Notes: generated by a model from the sequence alone, not told the origin. Numbered from the stretch's first letter, positions 14,911 to 24,327 are shown. The stretch is DNA of 64,000 bases from Oscillospiraceae bacterium (GCA_021203065.1 JAJQBX010000021.1:194514-258513); one strand, 5' to 3'. Program-made: numbers and translations.

Positions 14911-16599
14911 TTATTCAAAAATTTGCGACCGGATTCGATTTTTGTAGGTTATGTCCAATAATTCTACCATCAAAATATAGGTTATTAAGGCAAATATCAC
15001 AGAACAAATGAGCGAAATTGCCTCTGAAAGATACATAACAATATACTTATAAACATAAGTCGAGGAAATGCAGGAAACCATGCCCAGAACCAGTGGAATT
15101 GCAACAGAAAATATCAGCTTCGGCTTGGTCTCCGTCAGTCTGTAAAGAACCGTAACAGCGGCAATGCACATCGCCACATAAGACAGAACTGTCGCCAGAG
15201 CTGCCCCCGAAAGTCCCGAAGAGCTCTTCGGAATGAACAGTATATTCAAGGCGAGCTTGAGAATCGCTCCGCCTAAGTTTATCTTAAGCGGAATATCCGT
15301 CCTCCCAAGAGCCTGAAGCATCGAGCAGGCAGATCCCAAAACGGTCATAAACGCCGTAGAGGTGGAGAGTATCGCCAGCGGTAGCCATGAAACCGAAACC
15401 TCCGCCAATCTCGAGGGGAAAATAAGGCTTAAAATCTCCTCCGAATAAAGGCTCAGTCCTATCCCAGCCGGAATAGATATGTATAGAGACAGGCAGATGA
15501 CCCGTCTTATTTCTTTTGAAACTGCTTCTTTGTTTCCTCTTGCGTTGTTTTCTGAAACCGACGGGAACGCACTCCTCCCGAAAACTGCGCACAAAGACGG
15601 CGCAAGTGTGAATATCGACATCGAAAGCCCGGTGAAAGACCCGTAAAGAAAGCTTGGCAGATCCTTAAGGCTCACTCCACTTTCAAGAACCAGTGCATAT
15701 TCTTCGGCATAGAGCCCCGGATTGTTCCGAAGACTTCTTCCTATGAGCATGACTATCGTCGACAAATCTATAGTTCCGAGGAGGCTCGAAATCACCGAAG
15801 CAAGCGATATAGGTGCGCAAAGCCTTATCAGCCGCTTTATTATCTCCACTTTTTCAGCTCTTTCGGGGCTTTCGCATATTGCGGATTTATCTTTTCTTAG
15901 CCTCCCGAACAGAACAAGGCTAAGCATCCCCGCAAGGTCAGCCGCTGCAGTCCCCAGCACAGCGGCACATGCTATAACAGGCAGAGCTACCTCCAAAGCC
16001 TCCGATTCGGAAGAGCAGTACACCCCAAAAACCGTTTGCCCCGCTTCGTAAAGTCCCAAGGCATAGCTTCTGACAGCCATCGAAAGCCCGAGCCCCACTA
16101 TCAGCTTGACAATAGAATCGACCGTCTGCGACACCGACGACGGCGTCATGTCTCCATGACCCTCATAATAGCCCCGAAGAATCGCCGTGATAGTCCCTAA
16201 GAAAACGCATGGCGAAATAGCCATGATTGAAAGCTTCGCCTCCGGAATCCCGATAAGCCGCTCCGCTATGAAATCCGAAAACAACAGGGGAATGAGCGTG
16301 AGAACAAGCCCTATAGCTCCGAAAAACCAGACGGAAAGCCGTCTTATGAGAAGCATCCGTCTCTTGTTTCCGAAAGCCGAGCTCTCCGAAACCATCTGCG
16401 CAACAGCAATTGAGAGGCTTCCTGCGCAGAGAGAATAAAGCGGCATGAAAACGGCATAAGCCCCCGAATAGTAGCCCATACCTGTGCCGCCCAAGAGATT
16501 TGTAAGCGGAATTTTCAGAAGAAGCCCTGCCGCTCTTGAAATGACGACAGAGACAAGAAGTATCACAGACCCTGCAAGCGCAGTTTTCTTTGTGCTCAA
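14911..16599 (-). CDS. SpoVB/MurJ-type polysaccharide (lipid II-like) flippase
   Basis: This 562-residue integral membrane protein has about 14 hydrophobic segments and belongs to the MOP (MATE-like) exporter superfamily. The opening ISRAAGLLLKIPLTNLLG and the YYSGAYAVFMPLYSLCAGSL-like stretch (given here in part) are typical of Stage V sporulation protein B and related flippases. These move lipid-linked cell wall or cortex precursors across the membrane. The start is TTG at 16599 with AAAGGG seven bases upstream, and this SD is buried in the long hairpin at 16600-16658. Its order before hup and rqcP matches the conserved spoVB neighbourhood. Whether it acts in sporulation here is not shown. 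Confidence 0.85.
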   Translation of the reverse strand: MSTKKTALAGSVILLVSVVISRAAGLLLKIPLTNLLGGTGMGYYSGAYAVFMPLYSLCAGSLSIAVAQMVSESSAFGNKRRMLLIRRLSVWFFGAIGLVLTLIPLLFSDFIAERLIGIPEAKLSIMAISPCVFLGTITAILRGYYEGHGDMTPSSVSQTVDSIVKLIVGLGLSMAVRSYALGLYEAGQTVFGVYCSSESEALEVALPVIACAAVLGTAAADLAGMLSLVLFGRLRKDKSAICESPERAEKVEIIKRLIRLCAPISLASVISSLLGTIDLSTIVMLIGRSLRNNPGLYAEEYALVLESGVSLKDLPSFLYGSFTGLSMSIFTLAPSLCAVFGRSAFPSVSENNARGNKEAVSKEIRRVICLSLYISIPAGIGLSLYSEEILSLIFPSRLAEVSVSWLPLAILSTSTAFMTVLGSACSMLQALGRTDIPLKINLGGAILKLALNILFIPKSSSGLSGAALATVLSYVAMCIAAVTVLYRLTETKPKLIFSVAIPLVLGMVSCISSTYVYKYIVMYLSEAISLICSVIFALITYILMVELLDITYKNRIRSQIFE

Positions 16600-16658
16600 A
16601 ATAACACCCTTTCCCGATAAGCTTTGTACAAGTTTATTTTGGGAAAGGGTGAGTTATT
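16600..16658 (-). promoter_or_regulatory. Intercistronic hairpin that covers the SpoVB-type ribosome binding site
   Basis: CACCCTTTCCC (16605-16615) is perfectly complementary to GGGAAAGGGTG (16641-16651). Inside, ATAAGCTT and AAGTTTAT extend the pairing, and AATAA/TTATT close it outside. On the minus-strand RNA the SD (AAAGGG) of the flippase gene is in the 3' arm, and the stem is followed by TTATTTT, so it can act as a terminator or as a translation block. Confidence 0.72.
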
Positions 16659-17422
16659 CACGCTTTGGGTTTTCTTAAGTACGGTATGTAAAGAATCGTG
16701 ATGACAGCTGCCGCCGCAATAACTATCGCCAAGAAGTAGAGCCTCCATTGGTTTATATCGGTAAATGTCATCATCCAGTCCTGACTTCCGGTGACAAAGT
16801 AGTTGGTCGCAAAGTCGACGCTTATAAGCTCGCCGTCGACGTAGGTCGGGGAAGCACATAGCGAATTTATATAGATAGACGAGAAGCCTATGGCATAGAA
16901 GATCCCCATTGTGGTTGTATACTGCTTTCTTCCAAGCTCAACCTGCTTCGACATCGGAATATACACGCCCAGAGTGATCAGCATCGTGTGGTAAAGGAAG
17001 AACTGATACCCGAGAGGATGGGTAAATGCCTGATCGGAGGTGATGCTGAAAGTGAATATCGTCGGCAAAGCAATTGCTCCGATCGCACCTGCAATGCAGG
17101 TTGGGTACATGAATCCAAGAACCGTTTTTCTCAGCTTTTCACTGCTCGTCAGCCTTGCTATGAATATGAATATAATCTGAATTGAGCAGAGGTTGAAAGG
17201 AAGCTGGTTCAGTTCCAGATACGGTGTCATCATCGAGCCGTCGCTTGAGGGGACGAGCTTCACCATGCTCATTACTTTCGTAATCTCCGACAGCACTGCG
17301 ATAACACAGCAGACAGTCAGGACGCTTTTCAGCGGAGGACGGTATTTCCGAAGAAACATCAGGGCGATTACAAAGAGTACACAGCATATTCCTATCCATA
17401 TAAAGTGGTTGAGTGAGAACAT
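16658..17422 (-). CDS. YwaF-family (TIGR02206) membrane protein
   Basis: This 254-residue protein has about six to seven hydrophobic helices. ELNQLPFNLCSIQIIF near residues 90-105 and YQFFLYHTMLITLGVY near 143-158 resemble the conserved centre of TIGR02206/YwaF proteins. Function is unknown. It follows the topoisomerase IV A gene by 33 bases on the same strand and may be co-transcribed. It is followed by the hairpin that precedes the flippase gene. Confidence 0.8.
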   Translation of the reverse strand: MFSLNHFIWIGICCVLFVIALMFLRKYRPPLKSVLTVCCVIAVLSEITKVMSMVKLVPSSDGSMMTPYLELNQLPFNLCSIQIIFIFIARLTSSEKLRKTVLGFMYPTCIAGAIGAIALPTIFTFSITSDQAFTHPLGYQFFLYHTMLITLGVYIPMSKQVELGRKQYTTTMGIFYAIGFSSIYINSLCASPTYVDGELISVDFATNYFVTGSQDWMMTFTDINQWRLYFLAIVIAAAAVITILYIPYLRKPKA

Positions 17423-17455
17423 TGCGGGAAATTCCTTTCAGTGTTGCGACGGGGT

Positions 17456-19702
17456 TCAGAGCGTGTATTGGTTCGGGTCTTCGAGGTCCTTTGCGAATGG
17501 TCCTGCGGCAGGAAGAGTCTTGGTGCGGTACTTCGAGAGCTCCTTAGCCTTTTCAGCCGGGACGATGACGGCGGATTCGACATAGCTTCCCTTGGTCTTG
17601 AGGGTCATAGCCTGAACGCCGATGGTGTTCTTGGTGGTCTTCGGAAGAACCATTCCCGTATTGAAGAGGACAGCTCTTCCGTTTGAAGAGCGGAGCATAA
17701 CGTCAGCACCCTCTCCGACATCGAGCATCTCGACAAGCTCCTCCTTGTCAGAATAAGCATTCTGGAGCATCTTGCGGTTGGTTTTCGTCTGATATGACCC
17801 AAGCGGCACTTTGGCAACCTTTCCGTTCTTGTAGACGAACATGAGGCATCCTGAGTAGTCCTGCGTCACAGCCATCCTCACAACCGTCTCGCCCTCAGAG
17901 AACTTGAGGGTAACGGGGATGAAGTCGCCGAGTAAGCTTGCCTTTGAGTCTCCGAATTGCGCCACTTTCGCCTTGTAGACGTTGTGCATATTTGTGAAGA
18001 AGAGAAGCTCCGCCGAATTCGTGGTGTCGAACTCCTGCATCATGACGTCATTTTCTTTCACTTTCTGCTCGCCCGACATCCTAAGCGACTGCGGCGTAAT
18101 CTTCTTGAAGTAACCCTCTCTGGTCAGGAAGACTCTGCAGGGATAATCCGAAACGGTCTTTTCTTCTTTAGGAAGAGGCTCTTCGGAAACGTAGATAATC
18201 TCCGTTTTTCTCGGCTGACCGTACTTTTCGGCGACCTTTTTGAGCTCGTCGATGATGATGAGCTTGACCTTTCTCTCAGAGCCCAATATTCCGTTGAGCT
18301 CGTCGATTTCAGCCTTGAGCTGTTCGACATCAGCAAGTCTGTTCAGGATAAACTCCCGGTTCAAGTGCCTCAGCTTAATTTCAGCGACATACTCCGCCTG
18401 AATCTCATCTATTGAGAATCCGATCATGAGGTTCGGGACAACCTCAGCTTCCTCTTCGGTCTCCCTTACAATCTTTATAGCCTTGTCGATGTCAAGAAGA
18501 ATCTTCTCAAGACCCTCGAGCAGGTGAAGTCTTTCCTGTTTTTTCTTGAGATCAAAAGCGGTCCTTCTCTTGACGCACCCGACACGGAACTTGATCCATT
18601 CCCTTATGATGTCGTTGACGCCCAGAACCTTCGGGTAGCCGTTGACAAGGATGTTGAAGTTCGCAGAATAGTTGTCCTGAAGCGGCGTCTTCTGATAGAG
18701 CTTCTTCATGAGAAGATCCGGGTCAGTTCCACGCTTCACGTCGATAGCAATCTTCAAGCCGTCAAGGTCGGTTTCGTCACGGATATAGGCGATCTCTTTC
18801 ATGCCGTTCTTGGCGAGATCAATTACTTTTTCGATGATAGCCTCAACCGTTGTGGTTGGAGGAATCTCGGTAATCTCGATGCACCCGGCTTCTTTATCGA
18901 ATGTATACTTTGCCCTGATTTTCACAGAGCCACGCCCGGTGTCGAAAATCTGCCTCAGCTTTTCCGGCTCGTTTATCATATATCCGCCGCCGGGGAAGTC
19001 GGGACCTTTCATCACTTCAAGCGCATCAAAATCCGGGTCTCTTATAATCCCGATGGTAGCCTCGCAAAGCTCTCTTAAATTGAACGGACAAACAGAGCTC
19101 GCCATCGAAACGCCGATACCGACGTTTGAGTTTACAAGAATCGACGGGAAAGTGACCGGCAAAAGCTCCGGTTCAAGCATAGTGTTGTCATAGTTCGGGA
19201 CGAAATCGACGGTGTCCTTGTCAATATCCCTGAAAAGCTCGTTGCAGATGGGATCAAGCTTCGCCTCGGTGTATCGTGAAGCGGCGTAAGCCATATCGCT
19301 TGAATACGCCTTGCCGAAGTTGCCTTTCGAGTCGACATATGGGTGCAAAAGTGCTTCGTTGCCACGTGCCAGTCTGACCATTGTTTCATAAATAGCCTGA
19401 TCTCCGTGAGGGTTCAGCTTCATCGTCTGACCGACGATATTTGCAGATTTCGTTCTCGGACCGGTAAGAAGTCCCATCTTGTACATGGTGTAAAGGAGCT
19501 TCCGGTGAGAGGGCTTGAAGCCGTCAATTTCCGGGAAAGCTCTTGAGACGATGACGCTCATCGCATAGGGCATATAGTTCTTCTCAAGCGTGACGGTTAT
19601 AGGCTCATCAACGACAGTTCCTGCACCGCCGATATAGGCGTCATGCTGTCTTTGAGTCAGCTTGACCGGCTTGTCCGCAGCCGGCTTTTTCTTCTTTGGC
19701 AT
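17456..19702 (-). CDS. parC: DNA topoisomerase IV subunit A-like (ParC/GyrA family)
   Basis: This type IIA topoisomerase A subunit cuts and rejoins double-stranded DNA. It has the winged-helix region DGFKPSHRKLLYTM near residue 60, the active-site tyrosine in AASRYTEAK near residue 143, and a long coiled-coil-forming stretch around residues 380-470. The C-terminal domain is short (748 residues in all), and I see no GyrA-box-like QRRGGKG motif, which favours topoisomerase IV over gyrase. The SD is GAGGGG. The partner ParE gene ends 14 bases upstream. The exact name is uncertain because clostridial type IIA pairs are divergent. Confidence 0.88.
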   Translation of the reverse strand: MPKKKKPAADKPVKLTQRQHDAYIGGAGTVVDEPITVTLEKNYMPYAMSVIVSRAFPEIDGFKPSHRKLLYTMYKMGLLTGPRTKSANIVGQTMKLNPHGDQAIYETMVRLARGNEALLHPYVDSKGNFGKAYSSDMAYAASRYTEAKLDPICNELFRDIDKDTVDFVPNYDNTMLEPELLPVTFPSILVNSNVGIGVSMASSVCPFNLRELCEATIGIIRDPDFDALEVMKGPDFPGGGYMINEPEKLRQIFDTGRGSVKIRAKYTFDKEAGCIEITEIPPTTTVEAIIEKVIDLAKNGMKEIAYIRDETDLDGLKIAIDVKRGTDPDLLMKKLYQKTPLQDNYSANFNILVNGYPKVLGVNDIIREWIKFRVGCVKRRTAFDLKKKQERLHLLEGLEKILLDIDKAIKIVRETEEEAEVVPNLMIGFSIDEIQAEYVAEIKLRHLNREFILNRLADVEQLKAEIDELNGILGSERKVKLIIIDELKKVAEKYGQPRKTEIIYVSEEPLPKEEKTVSDYPCRVFLTREGYFKKITPQSLRMSGEQKVKENDVMMQEFDTTNSAELLFFTNMHNVYKAKVAQFGDSKASLLGDFIPVTLKFSEGETVVRMAVTQDYSGCLMFVYKNGKVAKVPLGSYQTKTNRKMLQNAYSDKEELVEMLDVGEGADVMLRSSNGRAVLFNTGMVLPKTTKNTIGVQAMTLKTKGSYVESAVIVPAEKAKELSKYRTKTLPAAGPFAKDLEDPNQYTL

Positions 19703-19716
19703 CTTTTCTCACCCCT

Positions 19717-21696
19717 CTAACTTATATCCGCCATCTCAAGATAGTCGTGACCGTTGTTATTGATGAACTCTTTTCTTGCGGCAAGATTGTCGCCAAGAAG
19801 CATATCGAACATGAACTTGGTGTGCTCCGCTTCGTCGGGCGAAACCTGAATAAGCCGCCTTGTTTCCGGATTCATGGTAGTAAGCGACATCATATCGGGC
19901 TCGTTTTCACCAAGTCCCTTTGAACGCTGGATGGTGTATTTCTGATTCCCAATCATCTTCATGATGTCAGAACGCTCGCTTTCATCATAAGCAAAATATG
20001 TCCTGTCTTTCGTATTGATTTCATAGAGCGGCGATTCCGCAATATAGACATATCCCTTTTCAATGAGAGTAGGGCAGAGCGTATAAATCATGGTAAGCAC
20101 GAGGGTTCTTATCTGGAAACCGTCATAGTCCGCATCGGTGCAGATTATGACCTTGTTCCATCTGAGATTATTTATATTGAACGACGACAGGTCTTTGTTC
20201 TTTGAACTCTTGATCTCAACGCCGCAGCCCAAGACCTTCATCAGGTCAGTTATAATCTCGCTCTCGAAAATCTTGTTGTAGCTTGCCTTGAGGCAGTTGA
20301 GGATTTTTCCCCGGATGGGGATAACAGCCTGAAACTCCGCATTTCTTGCGAGTTTTACTGAACCGAGAGCCGAATCGCCCTCCACGATATAGAGCTCACG
20401 CCTTGAAATATCTTTCGTTCTGCAGTCGACAAACTTCTTGACCATGTTCGCCATGTCAAGCTTTTCGGTGTAGAGCTTTTTAGTGTTGATTCTCGTCTTT
20501 TCCGCACTCTCACGTGAACGCTTGTTGATTAAGACCTGATCGCAAATCTTCTGAGCGTCGTCCGGCTTCTCGATGAAATATACCTCAAGCTGATGCTTCA
20601 GGAACGACACAGCCGCGTCATATATAAATCTGTTATTGATAGCCTTTTTGGTCTGGTTTTCGTAGGAGGTCTGGGTAGAGAAAGAACTTGAAACCATGAC
20701 AAGGCAGTCCTCAATGTCGGTGAACTGAATCTTCGCCTCATTTTTGAGGTACTTGTTGTTGGCTTTGAGGTAAGTGTCGATATATGATGTGAAAGCCTGC
20801 CTTACTGCCTTTTCGGTAGAACCGCCGTATTCAAGGAAGCTCGAATTGTGGAAGTATTCAGCATGCTTTATGGTCTTCGAAAAAGCAAAGGCGAAGTTAT
20901 ACTTGACCTTATACTCGTTCATGTCCTCTCTGTCCTTGCCCTTTCGCTCGGCAGTCCAGAGCTGAGGCGGAGTGAGCTCCTCGTTCCCTAAGATTTCAGC
21001 GACATAGTCAAGGATTCCGTTTTCGTAGAGATACTCCTCCTGAGAGAATCCGCCCTCCTCGTCCTGATACTTGAGCACAAAGGTAATACCCGGGTTGACG
21101 ATAGACTGCTTCTTGAGAACGTCGGCAAAGTATTCTTTTTCAATGGCAATGTCGGTGAAAACATCGAGGTCCGGCTTCCATCTTGTCTTTGTGCCGGTTT
21201 TACGGGTGGAAACCTTTTCTTTTTTAAGTCCTCCGACATTTTCGCCCTTTTCAAAGTGGAGGTTATATTTATAACCGTCTCTTAAGACCTCGACATCCAT
21301 ATATTCAGAGGAGTACTGCGTGGCACAGGCTCCCAAGCCGTTAAGACCCAAAGAATATTCATAGTTTTCGCCGGAAACGTTGTCATATTTTCCTCCGGCA
21401 TAAAGCTCGCAATAGACAAGCTCCCAGTTATAGCGGTTCTCGTTTTTGTTGAAGTCGACCGGACAGCCTCTGCCCATGTCCTCAACCTCAATCGAGAAGT
21501 CATTATACCGGGTAACAGTGATTTTATTGCCATAGCCCTCTCTTGCTTCGTCTATGGAGTTTGAAATTATCTCAAAAACAGAGTGCTTGCACCCCTCCAG
21601 CCCATCCGAGCCGAAGATAACAGCAGGTCTTTTTCTTACTCTGTCCGCTCCCTTGAGCGACCGAATCGCTTCATTTCCGTAATCCTTTTTAGGCAT
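19717..21696 (-). CDS. parE: DNA topoisomerase IV subunit B-like (ParE/GyrB family)
   Basis: This 659-residue ATPase subunit of a type IIA topoisomerase shows the GHKL motifs EIISNSIDEA (Asn/Glu near residues 46-52) and DMGRGCPV, a transducer part, and the TOPRIM motifs VEGDSALGSVK and DADYDGFQIRTL near residues 410-505, followed by QRSKGLGENEPD. I chose ATG 21696, which has GGAGGG upstream; the frame remains open to 21780, but that stretch covers the promoter. It is the first gene of the parE-parC(-ywaF) unit. Confidence 0.9.
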   Translation of the reverse strand: MPKKDYGNEAIRSLKGADRVRKRPAVIFGSDGLEGCKHSVFEIISNSIDEAREGYGNKITVTRYNDFSIEVEDMGRGCPVDFNKNENRYNWELVYCELYAGGKYDNVSGENYEYSLGLNGLGACATQYSSEYMDVEVLRDGYKYNLHFEKGENVGGLKKEKVSTRKTGTKTRWKPDLDVFTDIAIEKEYFADVLKKQSIVNPGITFVLKYQDEEGGFSQEEYLYENGILDYVAEILGNEELTPPQLWTAERKGKDREDMNEYKVKYNFAFAFSKTIKHAEYFHNSSFLEYGGSTEKAVRQAFTSYIDTYLKANNKYLKNEAKIQFTDIEDCLVMVSSSFSTQTSYENQTKKAINNRFIYDAAVSFLKHQLEVYFIEKPDDAQKICDQVLINKRSRESAEKTRINTKKLYTEKLDMANMVKKFVDCRTKDISRRELYIVEGDSALGSVKLARNAEFQAVIPIRGKILNCLKASYNKIFESEIITDLMKVLGCGVEIKSSKNKDLSSFNINNLRWNKVIICTDADYDGFQIRTLVLTMIYTLCPTLIEKGYVYIAESPLYEINTKDRTYFAYDESERSDIMKMIGNQKYTIQRSKGLGENEPDMMSLTTMNPETRRLIQVSPDEAEHTKFMFDMLLGDNLAARKEFINNNGHDYLEMADIS

Positions 21697-21751
21697 TATA
21701 TCCCTCCGCAAATCTTGCGTTAAAAATGTGCTCCAAGCACTACATGTTGTT

Positions 21752-21780
21752 ATTATAGCACAACAGATTTTAAAGTGCAA
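21752..21780 (-). promoter_or_regulatory. Promoter of the topoisomerase IV operon
   Basis: On the minus strand, TTGCAC (21775-21780), a 17-base spacer and TATAAT (21752-21757), about 55 bases upstream of the parE start. Confidence 0.82.
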
Positions 21781-21795
21781 TAGTTAATTGAGCAC

Positions 21796-21821
21796 AAAAA
21801 AAGCTTCCTTCCGGAAGCTTT
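21796..21821 (-). terminator. Terminator after the anti-sigma-like gene
   Basis: AAAGCTTCC and GGAAGCTTT form a nine-base stem with a four-base loop, followed on the minus strand by a run of seven T. It ends transcription from the ECF sigma operon. Confidence 0.88.
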
Positions 21822-21828
21822 AATTAAG

Positions 21829-21853
21829 AATTACGCATTACGAATTACGAATT
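21829..21853. repeat. Seven-base tandem repeat, ATTACG type
   Basis: Three heptamers in a row (AATTACG, CATTACG, AATTACG) are followed by AATT. The reverse complement shares GTAATGCGTAATT exactly with the repeat at 43232-43262. Confidence 0.8.
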
Positions 21854-21854
21854 C

Positions 21855-21885
21855 AAAATAGTTATCACGCAGTGATAACTATTTT
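21855..21885. repeat. Perfect 14-bp inverted repeat across a gene's stop codon
   Basis: AAAATAGTTATCAC (21855-21868) and GTGATAACTATTTT (21872-21885) are perfect complements with a three-base loop. The last six codons and the TGA of the upstream gene lie inside it. Confidence 0.9.
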
Positions 21886-23826
21886 GGTAAGCACCCCATA
21901 CTCCACCGTCAGCTTCACCGTTCCGTAATTGCTCTTCACGGTGATGACGCAGTCGTCGGTGAGGTTCTGGGATACGACATCGGTGGACGATGTCGAAAGC
22001 TTCTCCTTGACCGTGGCGAGCGAATCGCCGACCGAAATGCCTCTGAACTGAATGTCGAGAGGACAGCCGGAGCTCGTGATCTCAATCTCAGTTATGCCGC
22101 CGGTGAAAGGCGTCTCTGATGAGAACGTCAGGTGACCGCCGACGAACATCGCAGTCGAAGTTCCGTCTTCCGATGAAGTCCCGGTCATCGAGCTCTGGTA
22201 GAGCTCACCGAGCCTCTCAGCGGAAGAGCTGTCGTTCATGGAAATATCTTCTCCGGCGGCAGTCAGCTCAAAGTAGCTCGTGGAAGAAGCAGCATTGAGA
22301 GTGAGAGTGGATTTGGCTTCACTAGAGGTGTCGGTCTCCTCCTCTTCAGTATCGCCTGAAGAGCTTACAGTGAACGTAGAGTAGGAAACAAGCCCCATAC
22401 TGTACTGCGAAATCTTCTCAAGGTCTGCAAGGCTATAGCCCTCGCCGCTGACCTTACGCCTTATATATCTCGTCAGCTCTCTTGCAGACGCCTTGTGAAC
22501 ATAGATTACAGGGTTGTTCGAGGTGGTTGTGTAGTATTCTCTCTCGCTGTCGAGAATGCCCATGTCGGTGCTGCCCGGGTTGACATTTTCGTAAACCCTG
22601 TGGTAGACGATGTCGACGCCGTTGAGGGTGTATGCATCATAAATGAGCTCGTCAATAACCGTTATACAGCCGTTTTCGCCGAGAATGAGCGAGACAATAA
22701 GCTCGTCGCCAGCCTCATATGTCGGCATACCCTCAACCTGATAGTCCTCAGTTCCCTTGATCCAGACATAGATGTCAATGTCGCAGGAAACAGCATTGAG
22801 ATAATCATAGCTGATATTCGCACTGTAGAGAGTGTAACCGCCAGTGGATGGCGAGGGAACACCGCTTGCATCGGGAGTGCCGGTAATCGTAATCCATACA
22901 AGGCTTACTCCGATGGTATCCGATTCATCTCCCATCTGATTGTAGAGAATATCGTAGAAGTTCGAAGCTGTGCCATAATTAGTTGTTATGTCGGGAAGTG
23001 AGCTTGATGCGGCTTCATCGTAATCCTTAACAGGAGTGTCAAAGTCAGAACTCTCAACCGTGTCGCCGTCATAGGTGTCCTCAACCGGAAGGGCCTCTTC
23101 ATAGTCGGTGTCGTAATCAGAGCCCTCCAGAATATCTTCGTCGTTCCCGCTGTCAGTGCTGTAGCTTACGTATCCGACATCAGCCGCCAACGCTGAGAAC
23201 GAGCTGTAAACGTCAGCCGTGTTCGAAGCGTTCGTGTTGCTTCCGCCAAGAACGTAGTCCTCAGTGTTGTAGTCTCCGTCGTAGTCGTCGGGAGTGTACG
23301 AGCTTGCGCTTGAAGTAGAAGAGCCTGTAAGAATGTTACTCTCATCAGCGGCTTCCTCTTCTTCGTACTCGGCGTCCTCGGAATCGTCTACATCCGTAGC
23401 CGGGTCAGCGACAATAATGTCGTCGGTAGCCTCAACAGGCTCGTCTGCAACGTCTATGACGTCATCGTCATCCTCCGTCATAGTGTCGGTTTCCTCTATC
23501 GATTCCGTCATGATGTCCTCGGTGCTCGCAGAGTCTGAGCTTCGCATAGTTGTAGAAAATACACTGCTCATTATCGACGCACCGCCAACGATGGAAATAG
23601 CTGCAACGACACATGCGGCAATCGCAACATAGCGGTAAACCTTCATCTGGCTATAGATCTTTCCTGATTTGGTTTCCGTAATCTCAGGAGCTTTTTCTTC
23701 TGTTTCAGTGTCTGTAGCCTTGTCAGCTCCTGCAACGGCTATACACTGCTCTTTAAGCTTAGCCTTAAAATCATCGCTGAGAGTAAGGCGGCTCAATTCA
23801 TTTTTATAATCGTCAGATAATCTCAT
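21865..23826 (-). CDS. Large membrane protein, probable anti-sigma factor of the ECF pair
   Basis: I do not recognise a named family. The 653-residue protein has a cytosolic N-terminus of about 68 residues starting MRLSDDYKNELSRLTLSDDF, one transmembrane helix near residues 69-90, and a long extracytoplasmic part that is acidic and Ser/Thr/Asp-rich to about residue 290, then more ordered domains to the end. Its start overlaps the sigma gene by 14 bases. A single-helix topology with a short cytosolic segment beside an ECF sigma gene is the usual anti-sigma arrangement, though no zinc-binding HxxxCxxC motif is visible. The final codons are written by the inverted repeat at 21855-21885. Confidence 0.72.
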   Translation of the reverse strand: MRLSDDYKNELSRLTLSDDFKAKLKEQCIAVAGADKATDTETEEKAPEITETKSGKIYSQMKVYRYVAIAACVVAAISIVGGASIMSSVFSTTMRSSDSASTEDIMTESIEETDTMTEDDDDVIDVADEPVEATDDIIVADPATDVDDSEDAEYEEEEAADESNILTGSSTSSASSYTPDDYDGDYNTEDYVLGGSNTNASNTADVYSSFSALAADVGYVSYSTDSGNDEDILEGSDYDTDYEEALPVEDTYDGDTVESSDFDTPVKDYDEAASSSLPDITTNYGTASNFYDILYNQMGDESDTIGVSLVWITITGTPDASGVPSPSTGGYTLYSANISYDYLNAVSCDIDIYVWIKGTEDYQVEGMPTYEAGDELIVSLILGENGCITVIDELIYDAYTLNGVDIVYHRVYENVNPGSTDMGILDSEREYYTTTSNNPVIYVHKASARELTRYIRRKVSGEGYSLADLEKISQYSMGLVSYSTFTVSSSGDTEEEETDTSSEAKSTLTLNAASSTSYFELTAAGEDISMNDSSSAERLGELYQSSMTGTSSEDGTSTAMFVGGHLTFSSETPFTGGITEIEITSSGCPLDIQFRGISVGDSLATVKEKLSTSSTDVVSQNLTDDCVITVKSNYGTVKLTVEYGVLTKIVITA

Positions 23827-24313
23827 CTTCGCCGAACTCTCCTTTCAGCATTTCGCCAAGTTTTTTTCGTCCACGCATGAGAAGAGAAAGCACCGTGTTC
23901 TGATTGGTACCTGTAATCTCAGCAATCTCACGAGTGGGGTATCCCTCAAAGTAGTAGAGGTAGATAGCGGTCCGGTACTTCTCCGGAAGCTCTCTCACTG
24001 CGCTCATAACCGAACCCTCATGCGAGTATTCGTCTGTCACCGGAATAGTCTCCGACAGCTCGACGCTCGGATGAGTGTAGGCTTTTCTGTTGTAGTTTTT
24101 GCACATGTTGATAGTAACCCTCAGAATCCATGCCTTTTCGTGCTCCTCCGATTCAAAATCGGGGAGTGAGCGGCACAGCTTCAGAAATACCTCCTGTGTG
24201 ATGTCTTCGGCATAGTGGGTGTCGGTGAGCGCATGATATGCTGTCCTGTAAACCATATCCGAATATTTATCGACCACAGAAGTTATGTAATCATTTACAT
24301 CCTTCTTTGGCAT
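23813..24313 (-). CDS. ECF-type RNA polymerase sigma factor
   Basis: The 166-residue protein has a sigma region 2 (YSDMVYRTAYHALTDTHYAED in part, then ITQEVFLKLC) at residues about 15-50 and a sigma region 4 with LPEKYRTAIYLYYFEG and the helix-turn-helix TREIAEITGTNQNTVLSLL near residues 125-148. It would direct RNA polymerase to a stress or envelope regulon under control of the overlapping downstream membrane protein. The promoter at 24373-24401 and a leader hairpin precede it. No second copy of an ECF-type promoter was recognised in the window. Confidence 0.93.
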   Translation of the reverse strand: MPKKDVNDYITSVVDKYSDMVYRTAYHALTDTHYAEDITQEVFLKLCRSLPDFESEEHEKAWILRVTINMCKNYNRKAYTHPSVELSETIPVTDEYSHEGSVMSAVRELPEKYRTAIYLYYFEGYPTREIAEITGTNQNTVLSLLMRGRKKLGEMLKGEFGEDEII

Positions 24314-24327
24314 GATCTTCTTTTCCG

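Noticed and set aside
22495-23001. Plus-strand frame inside the anti-sigma-like gene
   Set aside because: No SD or promoter, and no recognisable product.
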